Origin: JAVJQS01 sp040218815
GTDB lineage: Bacteria; Bacteroidota; Bacteroidia; Flavobacteriales_E; Vicingaceae
Direction: 5' to 3'
NCBI GenBank assembly: GCA_040218815.1
Contig: JAVJQS010000003.1
Span: 124,001-188,000 of the forward strand
DNA length: 64,000 bases
A program made the position numbers and the translations under genes. A model generated the notes under the pieces. The model was not told the DNA's origin and did not search any database. It saw nothing but the letters and a program-made list of their open reading frames with translations. Below are positions 1-8,173 of the stretch, piece by piece (the first letter of the stretch is position 1; each line of letters starts with the position of its first letter).

Positions 1-77
1 GTGCGAAAAGTGGAGAAGGTTTCTATGAATATACTCCAGGAAGCAAGGAATTAAAGGTGGCTAAGAATTTTAGTTAA
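1..77 (+). CDS. 3-hydroxyacyl-CoA dehydrogenase, C-terminal end (partial)
   Basis: Only the last 24 codons are inside the window, in frame from base 3 to a TAA at 75-77. The readable end contains GEGFYEYTPGSKEL, which resembles the conserved C-terminal G-x-GFY-x-Y segment of 3-hydroxybutyryl/3-hydroxyacyl-CoA dehydrogenases (NAD-dependent oxidation of 3-hydroxyacyl-CoA). The assignment rests on this short motif, so the family is likely but the substrate is unknown. The stop lies one base from the stop of the convergent gene that follows, leaving no room for a terminator between them. Confidence 0.6.
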   Translation, partial: AKSGEGFYEYTPGSKELKVAKNFS

Positions 78-78
78 A

Positions 79-702
79 TCAAATCTTTATCTTTTTTTCT
101 CTTTTTTTATAGGGTATTTGTCCACTTTCTATTCTGAGCACTATATCCTCAATGGCCGAATCTTCGCCGTTGGGGTCATATTCTAGTTTTAAATTTGATC
201 CGAATAAACGAGCTAAGCCCTGCCAAATAAACGCAGAAAAAGAGCCTCTTAACTCCTTAACTAAATCATAGGATGTATTTCCAGTTTCTCTGTCAATAAG
301 TTTTACTAGAATTATACCCTGCTTTATAGTAAGTTTTTTTAACTCCCCTTCAAACTCACTCATGAGTTGTTCTTCAACTGATTTAATGTATTTTTTTCTT
401 TTATATTCACTAGTTATTGTTGCTAAGGTATCATCAAAGTATTGCAACATTTCTCCTGCAATTTTAGCATAAGGATAAACTTTTACTACATATCGTTTCA
501 ACTTTCCATAGCGACGTTCTTCTTGTTTGTTTTTAAAAGTAGGTGTGGCAAAAATATAAACAGGATCAAAGCGATACAATGGAATGGTATCCCCATCTAT
601 CACAACGGTTTCCCATACGGTTGGAAGTTTTTCAACCTTTTGAGCATTCAGTTGAACACTCAAGAAAAAGAAGATAAAAAGAAATACAAACGATATTTTC
701 AT
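79..702 (-). CDS. DUF4294 family exported protein
   Basis: A 207-residue protein with an N-terminal signal peptide (hydrophobic residues about 4-18, cleavage probably after LNA-Q). The body has the features I associate with the Bacteroidota family DUF4294: a repeated R-x-Y-G-K-L-K-R-Y-V-x-KVYPYAK segment around residues 60-80, then a helical lysine-rich middle and a region ending in GSFSAFIWQGLARLFGSN. No catalytic motif is visible and the function is unknown. It would be periplasmic or cell-surface. The start is the ATG at 702, 14 nt downstream of a good -7 box on the minus strand. Its 3' end meets that of the upstream dehydrogenase. Confidence 0.8.
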   Translation of the reverse strand: MKISFVFLFIFFFLSVQLNAQKVEKLPTVWETVVIDGDTIPLYRFDPVYIFATPTFKNKQEERRYGKLKRYVVKVYPYAKIAGEMLQYFDDTLATITSEYKRKKYIKSVEEQLMSEFEGELKKLTIKQGIILVKLIDRETGNTSYDLVKELRGSFSAFIWQGLARLFGSNLKLEYDPNGEDSAIEDIVLRIESGQIPYKKREKKIKI

Positions 703-716
703 AATTACCTAAAAAT

Positions 717-724
717 CAAATTTA
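717..724 (-). promoter_or_regulatory. -7 promoter element for the DUF4294 gene
   Basis: Minus-strand TAAATTTG matches the Bacteroidota -7 consensus TAnnTTTG exactly. It ends 14 nt before the ATG at 702. A TTG lies 12 nt upstream of the element, shorter than the usual 17-23 nt spacing. Confidence 0.5.
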
Positions 725-773
725 AGAATGCAAATACAAATAAGCGAAAACCATGCCTTGAATAATCCTTAAT

Positions 774-781
774 TAACTTTG
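774..781 (+). promoter_or_regulatory. -7 promoter element for tsaC
   Basis: TAACTTTG matches TAnnTTTG and ends 25 nt before the tsaC ATG. A TTG is present 13 nt upstream. It would start transcription of the tRNA-maturation run. Confidence 0.45.
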
Positions 782-806
782 AACGCATTTTAAAAAATTC
801 AATTGC

Positions 807-1391
807 ATGAATCATGAAAAAAAAATAGAACAAGAAGCAATTAATGAAAGTGTTGAACACCTGAAAAAAGGAGATGTAATCTTGTTTCCATCTGACACGA
901 TTTGGGGACTAAGCTGTGACGCAACAAATCCTGAAGCTGTAGATAAAATATTGAAGTTGAAAGGACGAAGTGAAGAAAAAAGCTTTATTGTACTAGTCAA
1001 TAGTGATCGCATGATTAATCAATGTGTTAAAGACTTTCCTTCTGTTGTTTGGGACATGATTGATTTAGCTGATAAACCTCTAACACTAGTACTCGATGGG
1101 GGCCAATATGTTGCCCCAAAAGTGATTAATAACGATGGGAGCTTAGGAATTAGAAATGTAACGTCTGGACCAATTTTCGATTTAATTCAGAAGTTTAATA
1201 AGCCAATTGTGTCAACTTCACCAAACTTTTCAGGAAAACCAACCCCAACTACATTTGATGCTATTGATGAAATGCTTAAACAAGGCGTAGATTATATCTA
1301 TCCGAATAATCAGAAAAATTCTAGCCTTTTAGCTCCTTCAAAAATTGTAAGAATAGCTTCAAATGGGCAAGTTAAAATTCTTCGAAAATAA
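807..1391 (+). CDS. tsaC: L-threonylcarbamoyladenylate synthase
   Basis: This is a 194-residue single-domain YrdC/Sua5 protein. It makes threonylcarbamoyl-AMP from threonine, bicarbonate and ATP, the first step of the t6A37 modification of ANN-decoding tRNAs in the cytoplasm. Visible family signatures are GDVILFPSDTIWGLSCDA near residues 22-39, the KLKGRSEEKSF loop near 50-60 with the conserved K-x-R-S, and STSPNFSGKPTP near 137-148. The length fits the short TsaC form without the C-terminal Sua5 domain. It is followed by cca and miaA, so the neighbourhood is devoted to tRNA maturation. Confidence 0.93.
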   Translation: MNHEKKIEQEAINESVEHLKKGDVILFPSDTIWGLSCDATNPEAVDKILKLKGRSEEKSFIVLVNSDRMINQCVKDFPSVVWDMIDLADKPLTLVLDGGQYVAPKVINNDGSLGIRNVTSGPIFDLIQKFNKPIVSTSPNFSGKPTPTTFDAIDEMLKQGVDYIYPNNQKNSSLLAPSKIVRIASNGQVKILRK

Positions 1392-1401
1392 GTGCAATTC
1401 G

Positions 1402-1409
1402 TACTTTTG
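1402..1409 (+). promoter_or_regulatory. -7 promoter element before cca
   Basis: TACTTTTG matches TAnnTTTG. It lies in the 32-nt gap between tsaC and cca and ends 14 nt before the TTG start codon of cca, so cca probably has its own promoter in addition to read-through. Confidence 0.5.
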
Positions 1410-1423
1410 TAAAAATTTTCTCC

Positions 1424-2857
1424 TTGCAAGAACAGCTTTCACATCCAATATTTAAAATAATTTCTGAGGCTGCCGAAGAATTAAATGTAGAAACTTATGT
1501 TATTGGTGGCTTCGTGCGCGATATTTTACTAAAAAGAGAAAGCAAAGATATTGACATAGTTTGCGTTGGAAGTGGAATAGACTTAGCTAGGAAAGTTGCG
1601 GAAATGCTCCGCTTAAAGCAAGTTTCTGTTTTTAAAAACTTTGGAACTGCAATGTTAAAGTATCAAGAGTGGGAAGTTGAGTTTGTTGGAGCACGAAAAG
1701 AATCCTACCAGCGAAATTCACGTAAACCCATTGTTGAGAATGGCAATTTGGAAGATGATCAAAACCGAAGAGATTTTACCATAAATGCAATGGCCATTTG
1801 TTTGAATATGAATCGTTTTGGTGAGCTTATTGATCCATTTGATGGCGAAAAGGATTTACAAAAAAAACTTATTAAAACTCCTCTTGCTCCTGCTGAAACC
1901 TATTCTGATGACCCGCTGCGGATGATGCGGGCAATTCGTTTTGCAAGCCAGCTAAATTTTACTATCGAAGCAAAGTCATTAAAAGCGATTACGACAGAAA
2001 GTCATCGAATCACTATTGTTTCTCAAGAAAGAATTACAGCTGAATTGAATAAAATCATATTATCGCCAAAGCCATCTGTAGGATTTAGAATTCTTTTTGA
2101 TACTGGCTTATTAAAACTCTTCTTTAGTGAAATGACTGATTTGTTCGGAGTTGAAACACGTAATGGACGATCACATAAAGATAATTTCTACCACACACTT
2201 CAAGTGCTTGATAATATTTCAGCGAATACAGATAACTTATGGTTAAGGTGGGCAGCAATTTTACATGATATTGCCAAACCTGCTACGAAAAGATTTGATG
2301 AAAAAGTTGGTTGGACTTTTCACGGTCATGAAGACAAGGGAGCGCGAATGGTGCCAAAAATCTTTAAAAAACTGAAGCTGCCTCTCGATGCAAAGATGAA
2401 GTATGTGCAAAAGCTTGTACGCCTTCATTTACGGCCAATTGCCTTAGTTAAAGAAACGGTCACAGATTCTGCCATCCGTCGTTTACTTTTTGAAGCGGGG
2501 GAAGACGTAGATGACCTCATGCTGCTTTGTGGAGCCGATATTACTACCAAGAATCCAAAACGAATGAAACGTTATATGAAAAACTTCGCTTTGGTGGAAG
2601 AAAAGTTAAAAGAGGTTGAAGAAAAAGATCATTTAAGAAATTGGCAACCACCCATTTCTGGAGAAACTATAATGAAAGTGTTTGATATCAGTCCTTCGAA
2701 GGAGGTAGGGCAAATAAAGAACAGCTTGAAAGAAGCAATTTTAGAAGGAGAGATCCAAAACAAGCCAAACGAGGCATGGAACTTGATGCTAAAACTCGGT
2801 ATTGAAATGGGGTTAAAACCGATTAAAAATCAAGCAATTATTGAAGAAAAAAAATAA
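1424..2857 (+). CDS. cca: CCA tRNA nucleotidyltransferase with HD domain
   Basis: A 477-residue class II nucleotidyltransferase that adds or repairs the 3' CCA of tRNA. The N-terminal catalytic head has VIGGFVRDILL (about 26-36) followed by the metal-binding D-x-D in KDIDIV, and the RRDFTINAMA motif near 119-128. The C-terminal part contains an HD-type phosphohydrolase signature (LHDIAKP near residue 280). CCA addition rather than poly(A) polymerization is inferred from the common Bacteroidota annotation and the tRNA context. The start is a TTG directly behind a -7 element; no in-frame ATG precedes the conserved region. The tRNA-Lys gene in this window does not encode CCA, so the enzyme is needed. 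Confidence 0.88.
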   Translation: MQEQLSHPIFKIISEAAEELNVETYVIGGFVRDILLKRESKDIDIVCVGSGIDLARKVAEMLRLKQVSVFKNFGTAMLKYQEWEVEFVGARKESYQRNSRKPIVENGNLEDDQNRRDFTINAMAICLNMNRFGELIDPFDGEKDLQKKLIKTPLAPAETYSDDPLRMMRAIRFASQLNFTIEAKSLKAITTESHRITIVSQERITAELNKIILSPKPSVGFRILFDTGLLKLFFSEMTDLFGVETRNGRSHKDNFYHTLQVLDNISANTDNLWLRWAAILHDIAKPATKRFDEKVGWTFHGHEDKGARMVPKIFKKLKLPLDAKMKYVQKLVRLHLRPIALVKETVTDSAIRRLLFEAGEDVDDLMLLCGADITTKNPKRMKRYMKNFALVEEKLKEVEEKDHLRNWQPPISGETIMKVFDISPSKEVGQIKNSLKEAILEGEIQNKPNEAWNLMLKLGIEMGLKPIKNQAIIEEKK

Positions 2858-2900
2858 ATCTATAGTTAACATTTATCAAATTACAAGGGAAAAATTACTT

Positions 2901-3443
2901 ATGAATTTCTTCGAAGTAAAAGTATTAATAGAGACAAAAAATACGGTATACAGGGACCTATTGCTTAGTAGTGAAAATAATTTAGAAGAATTATTTAAAG
3001 CCATTATCGACGCTTTTGGCTTTGAAGGAAAGCAAATGGCTTCTTTCATAATTGAAGGTGATGGTTGGCAGGCTGCTGCAGAATATCCTTTAGAAGCATT
3101 AGGAGAAAATGATTCAAAGTTGATGTCTGATATTAAGCTAAGTGAAGTTTTTAAGAATATTGGTGACCATTTAACTTTGATTTACGACTATATGAATGAA
3201 TGGAAATTTCAAATAGAAGTGATTGGACTTAATGAACAACATTCAATTAAAGAAACCCCAGCGTTACTTAAGTCTGTTGGTAAAGCACCAAATGAAAATG
3301 AGCGAGAGTTAAGTGGCAATGATGCTGAATCCATTTTAATGAATGCCATTTTGGGAGATGAATTCGCAGAGGATGAAAATGATGATGATCTTTTTGATTC
3401 AGATGATTTTGACTCATTAGATGATTATGAAGAATATCAATAA
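2901..3443 (+). CDS. pRiA4b ORF-3-like protein with acidic C-terminal tail
   Basis: A 180-residue protein starting at the ATG MNFFEVKVLIETKN; an upstream in-frame TTG at 2841 would overlap cca and adds residues of no clear character. The first 130 residues resemble the pRiA4b ORF-3/IS1096-passenger-like domain (a beta-rich segment with HLTLIYDYMNEWKFQIEVIGL near 94-115, where D-Y-x-x-x-W is typical). Residues about 153-180 are almost entirely Asp/Glu. The molecular function is unknown. It lies between cca and miaA, and the miaA GTG start follows its stop without a gap. The family name refers to a plasmid gene but nothing here looks mobile; it appears to be a fixed member of a tRNA-processing operon. 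Confidence 0.75.
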   Translation: MNFFEVKVLIETKNTVYRDLLLSSENNLEELFKAIIDAFGFEGKQMASFIIEGDGWQAAAEYPLEALGENDSKLMSDIKLSEVFKNIGDHLTLIYDYMNEWKFQIEVIGLNEQHSIKETPALLKSVGKAPNENERELSGNDAESILMNAILGDEFAEDENDDDLFDSDDFDSLDDYEEYQ

Positions 3444-4373
3444 GTGAAAAGTGAAGAAAAGCCAATTGTAATTGCAGTAGTTGGTCCAACAGCAGTAGGT
3501 AAAACAAAAATTGCTATTCAACTGGCTCAAGAATTTAATGCTGAAATAATTTCTGCTGACTCCCGTCAATTTTATAGGGAATTATCTATAGGAACCGCAA
3601 AACCAAGCCCCTCTGAGTTAAAAGAAGCTACACATCATTTTATAAATAACCTAAGCATCAATAGAGATTATAATGCAAGTGCTTTTGAAAAAGATGCTCT
3701 TGCATTTTTAACACAGTATTTTGAACATCAGAATATTGCCATTTTATGTGGAGGGTCAGGAATGTATGTAGATGCTCTATTAAAAGGCTTTGATAGTGAA
3801 GTACCAACAGCTGATAAATTGATTCGAAAAGAATTGAATGAGCGACTTGACAAAGAGGGTATTGAGAGTATTCAGGCGCTATTAAAACAACTTGATCCTG
3901 AATTGTATAAGACTATCGATCTGCAAAATGCTAAACGCCTATTGCGCGCGATAGAAGTTTGTTTAATCATTGGGAAACCCTTTTCAGAAATTCGAAAGAA
4001 TAAGCATAAGAAAAGAGATTTTAATACCATTAAAATTGGATTAAATGAAGAACGTGAATTGCTTTACACTAAAATTAACCTACGCGTTGATCAAATGCTT
4101 CAAAATGGATTGTTAGAAGAAGTAAAATCAGTTCAGCAGTTCAAGCATAAAAATGCATTGAAAACAGTTGGTTATAAAGAGTTATTTGCTCATTTAGATG
4201 GTATGCTAAGTTTTGATGAAGCTGTTGAAAAAATTAAAGTGAATAGCAGAAGATATGCAAAGCGTCAATTAACATGGTTTAAGAATGACAAGGAAATAGA
4301 ATGGTTTGCACCAGACCAAAAAGCACAAATCATTGAGTATATTCGCAGTAGAATATTTTCCAATGGGCAATAG
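3444..4373 (+). CDS. miaA: tRNA dimethylallyltransferase
   Basis: A 309-residue MiaA enzyme, which transfers the dimethylallyl group from DMAPP to N6 of A37 in tRNAs reading UNN codons. Diagnostic features are the P-loop VVGPTAVGKT (about 12-21), the DSRQFYRELSIGTAKPS segment (about 38-54) carrying the D-S-R-Q-x-Y motif, and the C-terminal TVGYKEL and RRYAKRQLTWF motifs. The start is GTG immediately after the TAA of the preceding gene, which suggests translational coupling. Its end overlaps the next small gene by 11 nt. Confidence 0.95.
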   Translation: MKSEEKPIVIAVVGPTAVGKTKIAIQLAQEFNAEIISADSRQFYRELSIGTAKPSPSELKEATHHFINNLSINRDYNASAFEKDALAFLTQYFEHQNIAILCGGSGMYVDALLKGFDSEVPTADKLIRKELNERLDKEGIESIQALLKQLDPELYKTIDLQNAKRLLRAIEVCLIIGKPFSEIRKNKHKKRDFNTIKIGLNEERELLYTKINLRVDQMLQNGLLEEVKSVQQFKHKNALKTVGYKELFAHLDGMLSFDEAVEKIKVNSRRYAKRQLTWFKNDKEIEWFAPDQKAQIIEYIRSRIFSNGQ

Positions 4374-4680
4374 AGTAGATGAAATAAAAAAGATGCTGAA
4401 AACTGATCCAAATGACAGTTTTTTGACCTATGCCCTAGCCTTGGAGCACGAAAAGGCCGGAGATGTAAAAGCAGCAATAAGGATTTTAGAAGAACTTAAC
4501 CGTCAGGATCCTGAATACCTAGGTTCTTATTACAAGCTTGGCCAGCTCTATGAAAACAACAATAAAGCAAACAAAGCAATTTCAATTTATCGTGCAGGAA
4601 TAAAGTTGGCAGACGAAAAAAGCGACTATAAAGCCAAAGGTGAGTTAGAAGAAGCACTTTGGTTGATAGAAGAGGACTAG
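4363..4680 (+). CDS. small TPR protein
   Basis: A 105-residue protein with no signal peptide, built of about three tetratricopeptide-like helix pairs (for example LTYALALEHEKAGDVKAAIRIL and the YYKLGQLYENNNKANKAIS stretch). It probably acts as a cytoplasmic protein-protein interaction module; no partner can be named. The ATG at 4363 is inside the last codons of miaA (11-nt overlap), so translation is probably coupled. Longer in-frame starts inside miaA exist but add no TPR-like sequence. Similar short TPR proteins often follow miaA in this phylum, as far as I recall. Confidence 0.75.
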   Translation: MGNRVDEIKKMLKTDPNDSFLTYALALEHEKAGDVKAAIRILEELNRQDPEYLGSYYKLGQLYENNNKANKAISIYRAGIKLADEKSDYKAKGELEEALWLIEED

Positions 4681-4762
4681 TTCAATTGATCAATTCTTCT
4701 ACTTTATTTATTTTATCCAAATCTTTAGGCATCCTACAGTTAGCTAAATTTTATAAAGAACT

Positions 4763-5635
4763 ATGATTACTTACAATCCCAAACAATGGTTTGGTCTTAT
4801 TTTTCGATTTCATAAAAGTGATACCTTTCGTCAATTATTTTGGGTTCTTTTTTTCTTTGCCCTATGCACAGCCGGATTGGTATATGCAGAGTTGCATTTT
4901 AAAATGCTTTATGTATTTTCCAACACCATCCAAATTCATTCCCTTCTTGGTTTTGTTATTGGTCTTTTATTGGTTTTTCGAACGAATTCAGCATATGATA
5001 GGTGGTGGGAAGCACGAAAATTATGGGGTTCGATGGTGAACAATAGCAGAAATCTAGCCATAAAAATAAATGCCATGCTGCCGGCTGAAGATAAAGCGAA
5101 TAGAGATTTTTTTACTGTCTTTATCCCTAACTACGTTTTTGCAATGAAAGAACATTTAAGAGATGGTGTAAAAATTGAAGAAATTGAAAGTCATGACGAC
5201 TTGAGTACCAAAAGCCTTCTAACTTATAAACACCAGCCTAATAAAATAGCTTCAAAAATGTATGAGCGCTTGCAATATTTATATACCACAAAAAAAATAA
5301 GCGGAGATCAATTAATTACGATTGATGGGGAACTAAAAGCATTTACCGAAATTATAGGTGCCTGTGAAAGAATAAAGAATACCCCTATACCATTTTCTTA
5401 TAACCTCTTTCTGAAGAAATTCATTTTTGCCTATACCATCACATTGCCTTTTGGTTTGGCACATGATTTTCATTATTGGACGATACCAATCTCGTGTTTT
5501 ATTCTATACATATTTGGAAGTTTAGAGCTCTTGGCAGAGGAAATTGAGGATCCTTTCGGTACGGATACAAATGATTTACCAACAGATGATTTAGCAATAA
5601 AAATTAAAGGAAACGTCGCTGAAATTTTAAATTGA
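4763..5635 (+). CDS. bestrophin-family channel protein
   Basis: A 290-residue integral membrane protein of the bestrophin/YneE (UPF0187) family. Visible features are the N-terminal MITYNPKQWFGLIF, hydrophobic segments near 25-45 and 55-72, the highly characteristic FRTNSAYDRWWEARKLWGSM near 72-91, and a second hydrophobic pair near 225-255 followed by the acidic EEIEDPFGTDTNDLP signature. The family forms pentameric ion channels (chloride in animals, cation-selective in the bacterial homologue that has been studied). Selectivity here cannot be read from sequence. It starts 82 nt after the TPR gene and may be independently transcribed. Confidence 0.88.
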   Translation: MITYNPKQWFGLIFRFHKSDTFRQLFWVLFFFALCTAGLVYAELHFKMLYVFSNTIQIHSLLGFVIGLLLVFRTNSAYDRWWEARKLWGSMVNNSRNLAIKINAMLPAEDKANRDFFTVFIPNYVFAMKEHLRDGVKIEEIESHDDLSTKSLLTYKHQPNKIASKMYERLQYLYTTKKISGDQLITIDGELKAFTEIIGACERIKNTPIPFSYNLFLKKFIFAYTITLPFGLAHDFHYWTIPISCFILYIFGSLELLAEEIEDPFGTDTNDLPTDDLAIKIKGNVAEILN

Positions 5636-5660
5636 TTTCATTGGTAATGAAGATCCCAAG

Positions 5661-5683
5661 TCATTTTATTATTTATAAAATGA
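5661..5683. terminator. AT-only hairpin between convergent genes
   Basis: A perfect 9-bp inverted repeat (TCATTTTAT, loop TATTT, ATAAAATGA) lies between the convergent bestrophin and CNNM genes. It may serve as a weak bidirectional terminator. It has almost no GC pairs and no clean U-tract, so this is tentative. Confidence 0.3.
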
Positions 5684-5729
5684 AAGAGTTATTAAGCCAC
5701 TATAAATGGTTTTTTTATTAAAATAAAAA

Positions 5730-6770
5730 TTATTTACCTTTATTAATTAAGGACTGTAAATCAGCCACTTGATCCGTTTCGTCTAATATTTCATATCCTA
5801 ATATAGTTTCCAAAACATCTTCTAAAGTTACCAGGCCTGTTACGCTTTTATATTGGTCTTCAACAATATATAAGTGTTCTCTTTTTTTATGCCGGTTTTT
5901 AAAAAATTCTCCTAATAATTCTTTTTCATTAATTGATTTTACTTCTCGTTTTAATTCGACAACTGTCATTTCTTTATGCCCTAATATTAATTGGCTTAAT
6001 AAGTCACTTTTGAGAACCATTCCTATCACGGCTTCTTTTTCTTTGTCAAAAATTGGGATTCTAGAAAACTGCGAGAAGCGTTTCTGATTATAAACTTCTT
6101 CAAGTGTTTCATTTTCAAGGGCGGAGAACATTACTTTTCGAGGAGTCATTATATCTTCAATGCTCTTGTTAGGTAAATTTAAAACGTTCCTAATAAGCAG
6201 ACTCTCTGATGGATTTATATCTCCATCTTCAGAAACAGCTCTTGTCATAGCTGCTAAATCAGATCGACTTAAAACACTTTTATTTTTTTCATTCTTCATC
6301 CCTTTTGTAATTCTTTGGCTTAACCAAACTAGTGGAGTAAGCACTCTAATCATAATTTTCAAAGAAGTTACTGCAAAAGGTGCCAATTTTTGCCAATTAT
6401 TAGCTCCTAAGGTTTTGGGAATTATTTCACTTAATATTAAAATAGCTAATGTCATGAAAGTGGCTATTATTGATTCAGCCGAAAGAGTAAATAAATAAAA
6501 GTCAATTGTAGTTTCACCAAATACATTATTTGCTTGAACGCCAACACCAATCGCTCCAACTGTATGTGCAATTGTATTTAAGGTCAAAATGGCGGAGAGT
6601 GGTCGATCTATATCCTCCTTAAATTGGTTGAGGTCGTTAAAAAGATTTGGCTTCCCCTTTTCTTGCTTTCGGATAAATGAAGGAGTTATACTCAATAAAA
6701 CAGCCTCTAGAATGCTGCATAAAAATGAAACTCCGATGCTTAGAGCTAGAAATAGAAGTAATAATGTCAT
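5730..6770 (-). CDS. CNNM/DUF21 membrane protein with CBS pair
   Basis: A 346-residue membrane protein. Residues 1-170 form a DUF21/CNNM transmembrane domain with about four hydrophobic segments, including FLALSIGVSFLCSILEAVLL and ILILSEIIPKTLGANN (the SEIIPK segment is typical). Residues about 190-330 are a CBS-domain pair beginning near SIEDIMTPRKVMFSAL and ending with VTGLVTLEDVLETILGYEI. The C-terminal CorC_HlyC domain of many relatives is missing, and the protein ends about 15 residues after the CBS pair. The family is linked to Mg2+ or other cation homeostasis; the older name hemolysin-like is misleading. Confidence 0.85.
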   Translation of the reverse strand: MTLLLLFLALSIGVSFLCSILEAVLLSITPSFIRKQEKGKPNLFNDLNQFKEDIDRPLSAILTLNTIAHTVGAIGVGVQANNVFGETTIDFYLFTLSAESIIATFMTLAILILSEIIPKTLGANNWQKLAPFAVTSLKIMIRVLTPLVWLSQRITKGMKNEKNKSVLSRSDLAAMTRAVSEDGDINPSESLLIRNVLNLPNKSIEDIMTPRKVMFSALENETLEEVYNQKRFSQFSRIPIFDKEKEAVIGMVLKSDLLSQLILGHKEMTVVELKREVKSINEKELLGEFFKNRHKKREHLYIVEDQYKSVTGLVTLEDVLETILGYEILDETDQVADLQSLINKGK

Positions 6771-7049
6771 CTAAATTAATTTAAAAAGGATAAGGTTAGT
6801 TTTTTAATCATATAAAGAGATTGTTTTTTATGCATTAACTCAGAGTGACCAATTTAGACATTAACTGAAAATATTTAAATGTCTTATTTTGTTTATATAA
6901 TTTTTAAAAAAGATAAGCAACAAAATTGAATTCAAAGCTGTTATTAAAAAGACTTTTTATTTTCACCATGGCAGTAATAACTATTTTAAAATAGAATCAC
7001 TCAATGAATTTCAAACTAAAATATAATAAGTTATTTAATCATTGATATT

Positions 7050-8171
7050 ATGAAACAAGCAACAAACAGAAGATCCTTTTTTAAGAAATTTTTGGCTCTA
7101 ACTTCAGGAGCTGTAATTGCTTCAAAGTTTGGTTTTGCAGCTTCACAAACTAAGCCAGAACCAAAACTAAAAAACATTACGGCCTTGGGATTTCAATGGC
7201 AAACAAAAGACCCCTTTCTATTTTGTGTGCATCATGGGGATGCCTACCCTCGTGGAAATGAAAAAATGGGCCCTGTTGCTAATTTATCCGGTCGTGAAAT
7301 AGGACAAGACTTTATGATTAAGGATGGCTTTAGAATGTATCATGGAAGAACAGTTCCTGGTTTCCCTGGACACCCACACCGTGGCTTTGAAACCATTACT
7401 ATTGTTCGCAAAGGAATGGTAGACCATTCAGATTCATTAGGTGCCTCAGGAAGATATGGAAATGGAGATGTGCAGTGGATGACTGCTGGGGCTGGAGTTT
7501 TACATGCAGAAATGTTTCCGCTGCTGAATCAAGATAAAGGAAACCCTTTAGAGCTGTTTCAAATTTGGTTGAATTTACCAGCTAAGAATAAAATGGTTGA
7601 TCCACACTTCAAAATGCTATGGAACGAAACGCTTCCTAAAAAAACACACTATGATGCCAATGGAAAGAAGACACTTCTGGAAATAGTTACGGGAAGATAT
7701 CGATTGTCAAAAGCACCAAATCCACCGCCTAACTCTTGGGCAGCAGATGAAGCTAATCAAGTTGCTATTTACAACATACGAATGGATGCAAATGCCAGTT
7801 TTACCTTACCTAAAGCAAAAGCAGGATTAAATAGAACATTGTATTTCTATGAGGGAAATGAGTTAACGATTGATGGGCAAAAATTAGCACATTACCACTC
7901 TGCAGATGTAAGATCAGATGCAGATATTTTACTTAAAAGTGGAAGAGATATCAGCCACATTCTTGTACTGCAGGGAAAACCAATTGGCGAACCAGTAGTG
8001 CAACATGGCCCTTTTGTAATGAACAATAAGCAGGAAATTCAACAAGCATTTCAAGATTACCAACAGACGAAGTTTGGTGGCTGGCCTTGGAAAAGATTAG
8101 ACCAAGTTCATCCAAGAGAGAAAGGTCGTTTTGCTATTCATGCAGATGGCAGAAAAGAAGAAAAGACTTAG
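7050..8171 (+). CDS. pirin-family cupin protein with Tat signal
   Basis: A 373-residue bicupin of the pirin family. The N-terminus has a twin-arginine motif (NRRSFFKKFLAL, residues 6-17) followed by a short hydrophobic stretch up to about residue 32, so export of the folded, metal-loaded protein by the Tat system is likely. The pirin core shows GHPHRGFETITIVRKGMVDHSDSLG-type sequence with the metal-binding H-x-H pair and HAEMF further on; these histidines and the glutamate match the Fe(II) ligands of known pirins. Some pirins are quercetinases and others regulators; the role here is open. The 279-nt region upstream shows no clear -7 element. Confidence 0.85.
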   Translation: MKQATNRRSFFKKFLALTSGAVIASKFGFAASQTKPEPKLKNITALGFQWQTKDPFLFCVHHGDAYPRGNEKMGPVANLSGREIGQDFMIKDGFRMYHGRTVPGFPGHPHRGFETITIVRKGMVDHSDSLGASGRYGNGDVQWMTAGAGVLHAEMFPLLNQDKGNPLELFQIWLNLPAKNKMVDPHFKMLWNETLPKKTHYDANGKKTLLEIVTGRYRLSKAPNPPPNSWAADEANQVAIYNIRMDANASFTLPKAKAGLNRTLYFYEGNELTIDGQKLAHYHSADVRSDADILLKSGRDISHILVLQGKPIGEPVVQHGPFVMNNKQEIQQAFQDYQQTKFGGWPWKRLDQVHPREKGRFAIHADGRKEEKT

Positions 8172-8173
8172 GT

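Noticed and set aside
2901..3443. Mobile-element gene suggested by the plasmid/IS1096-like family name
   Set aside because: It is embedded without gaps between conserved housekeeping genes; no inverted repeats or transposase are near.
6771..7049. Regulatory element upstream of the Tat-pirin gene
   Set aside because: No TAnnTTTG element, inverted repeat or riboswitch-like fold could be seen in this 279-nt gap.
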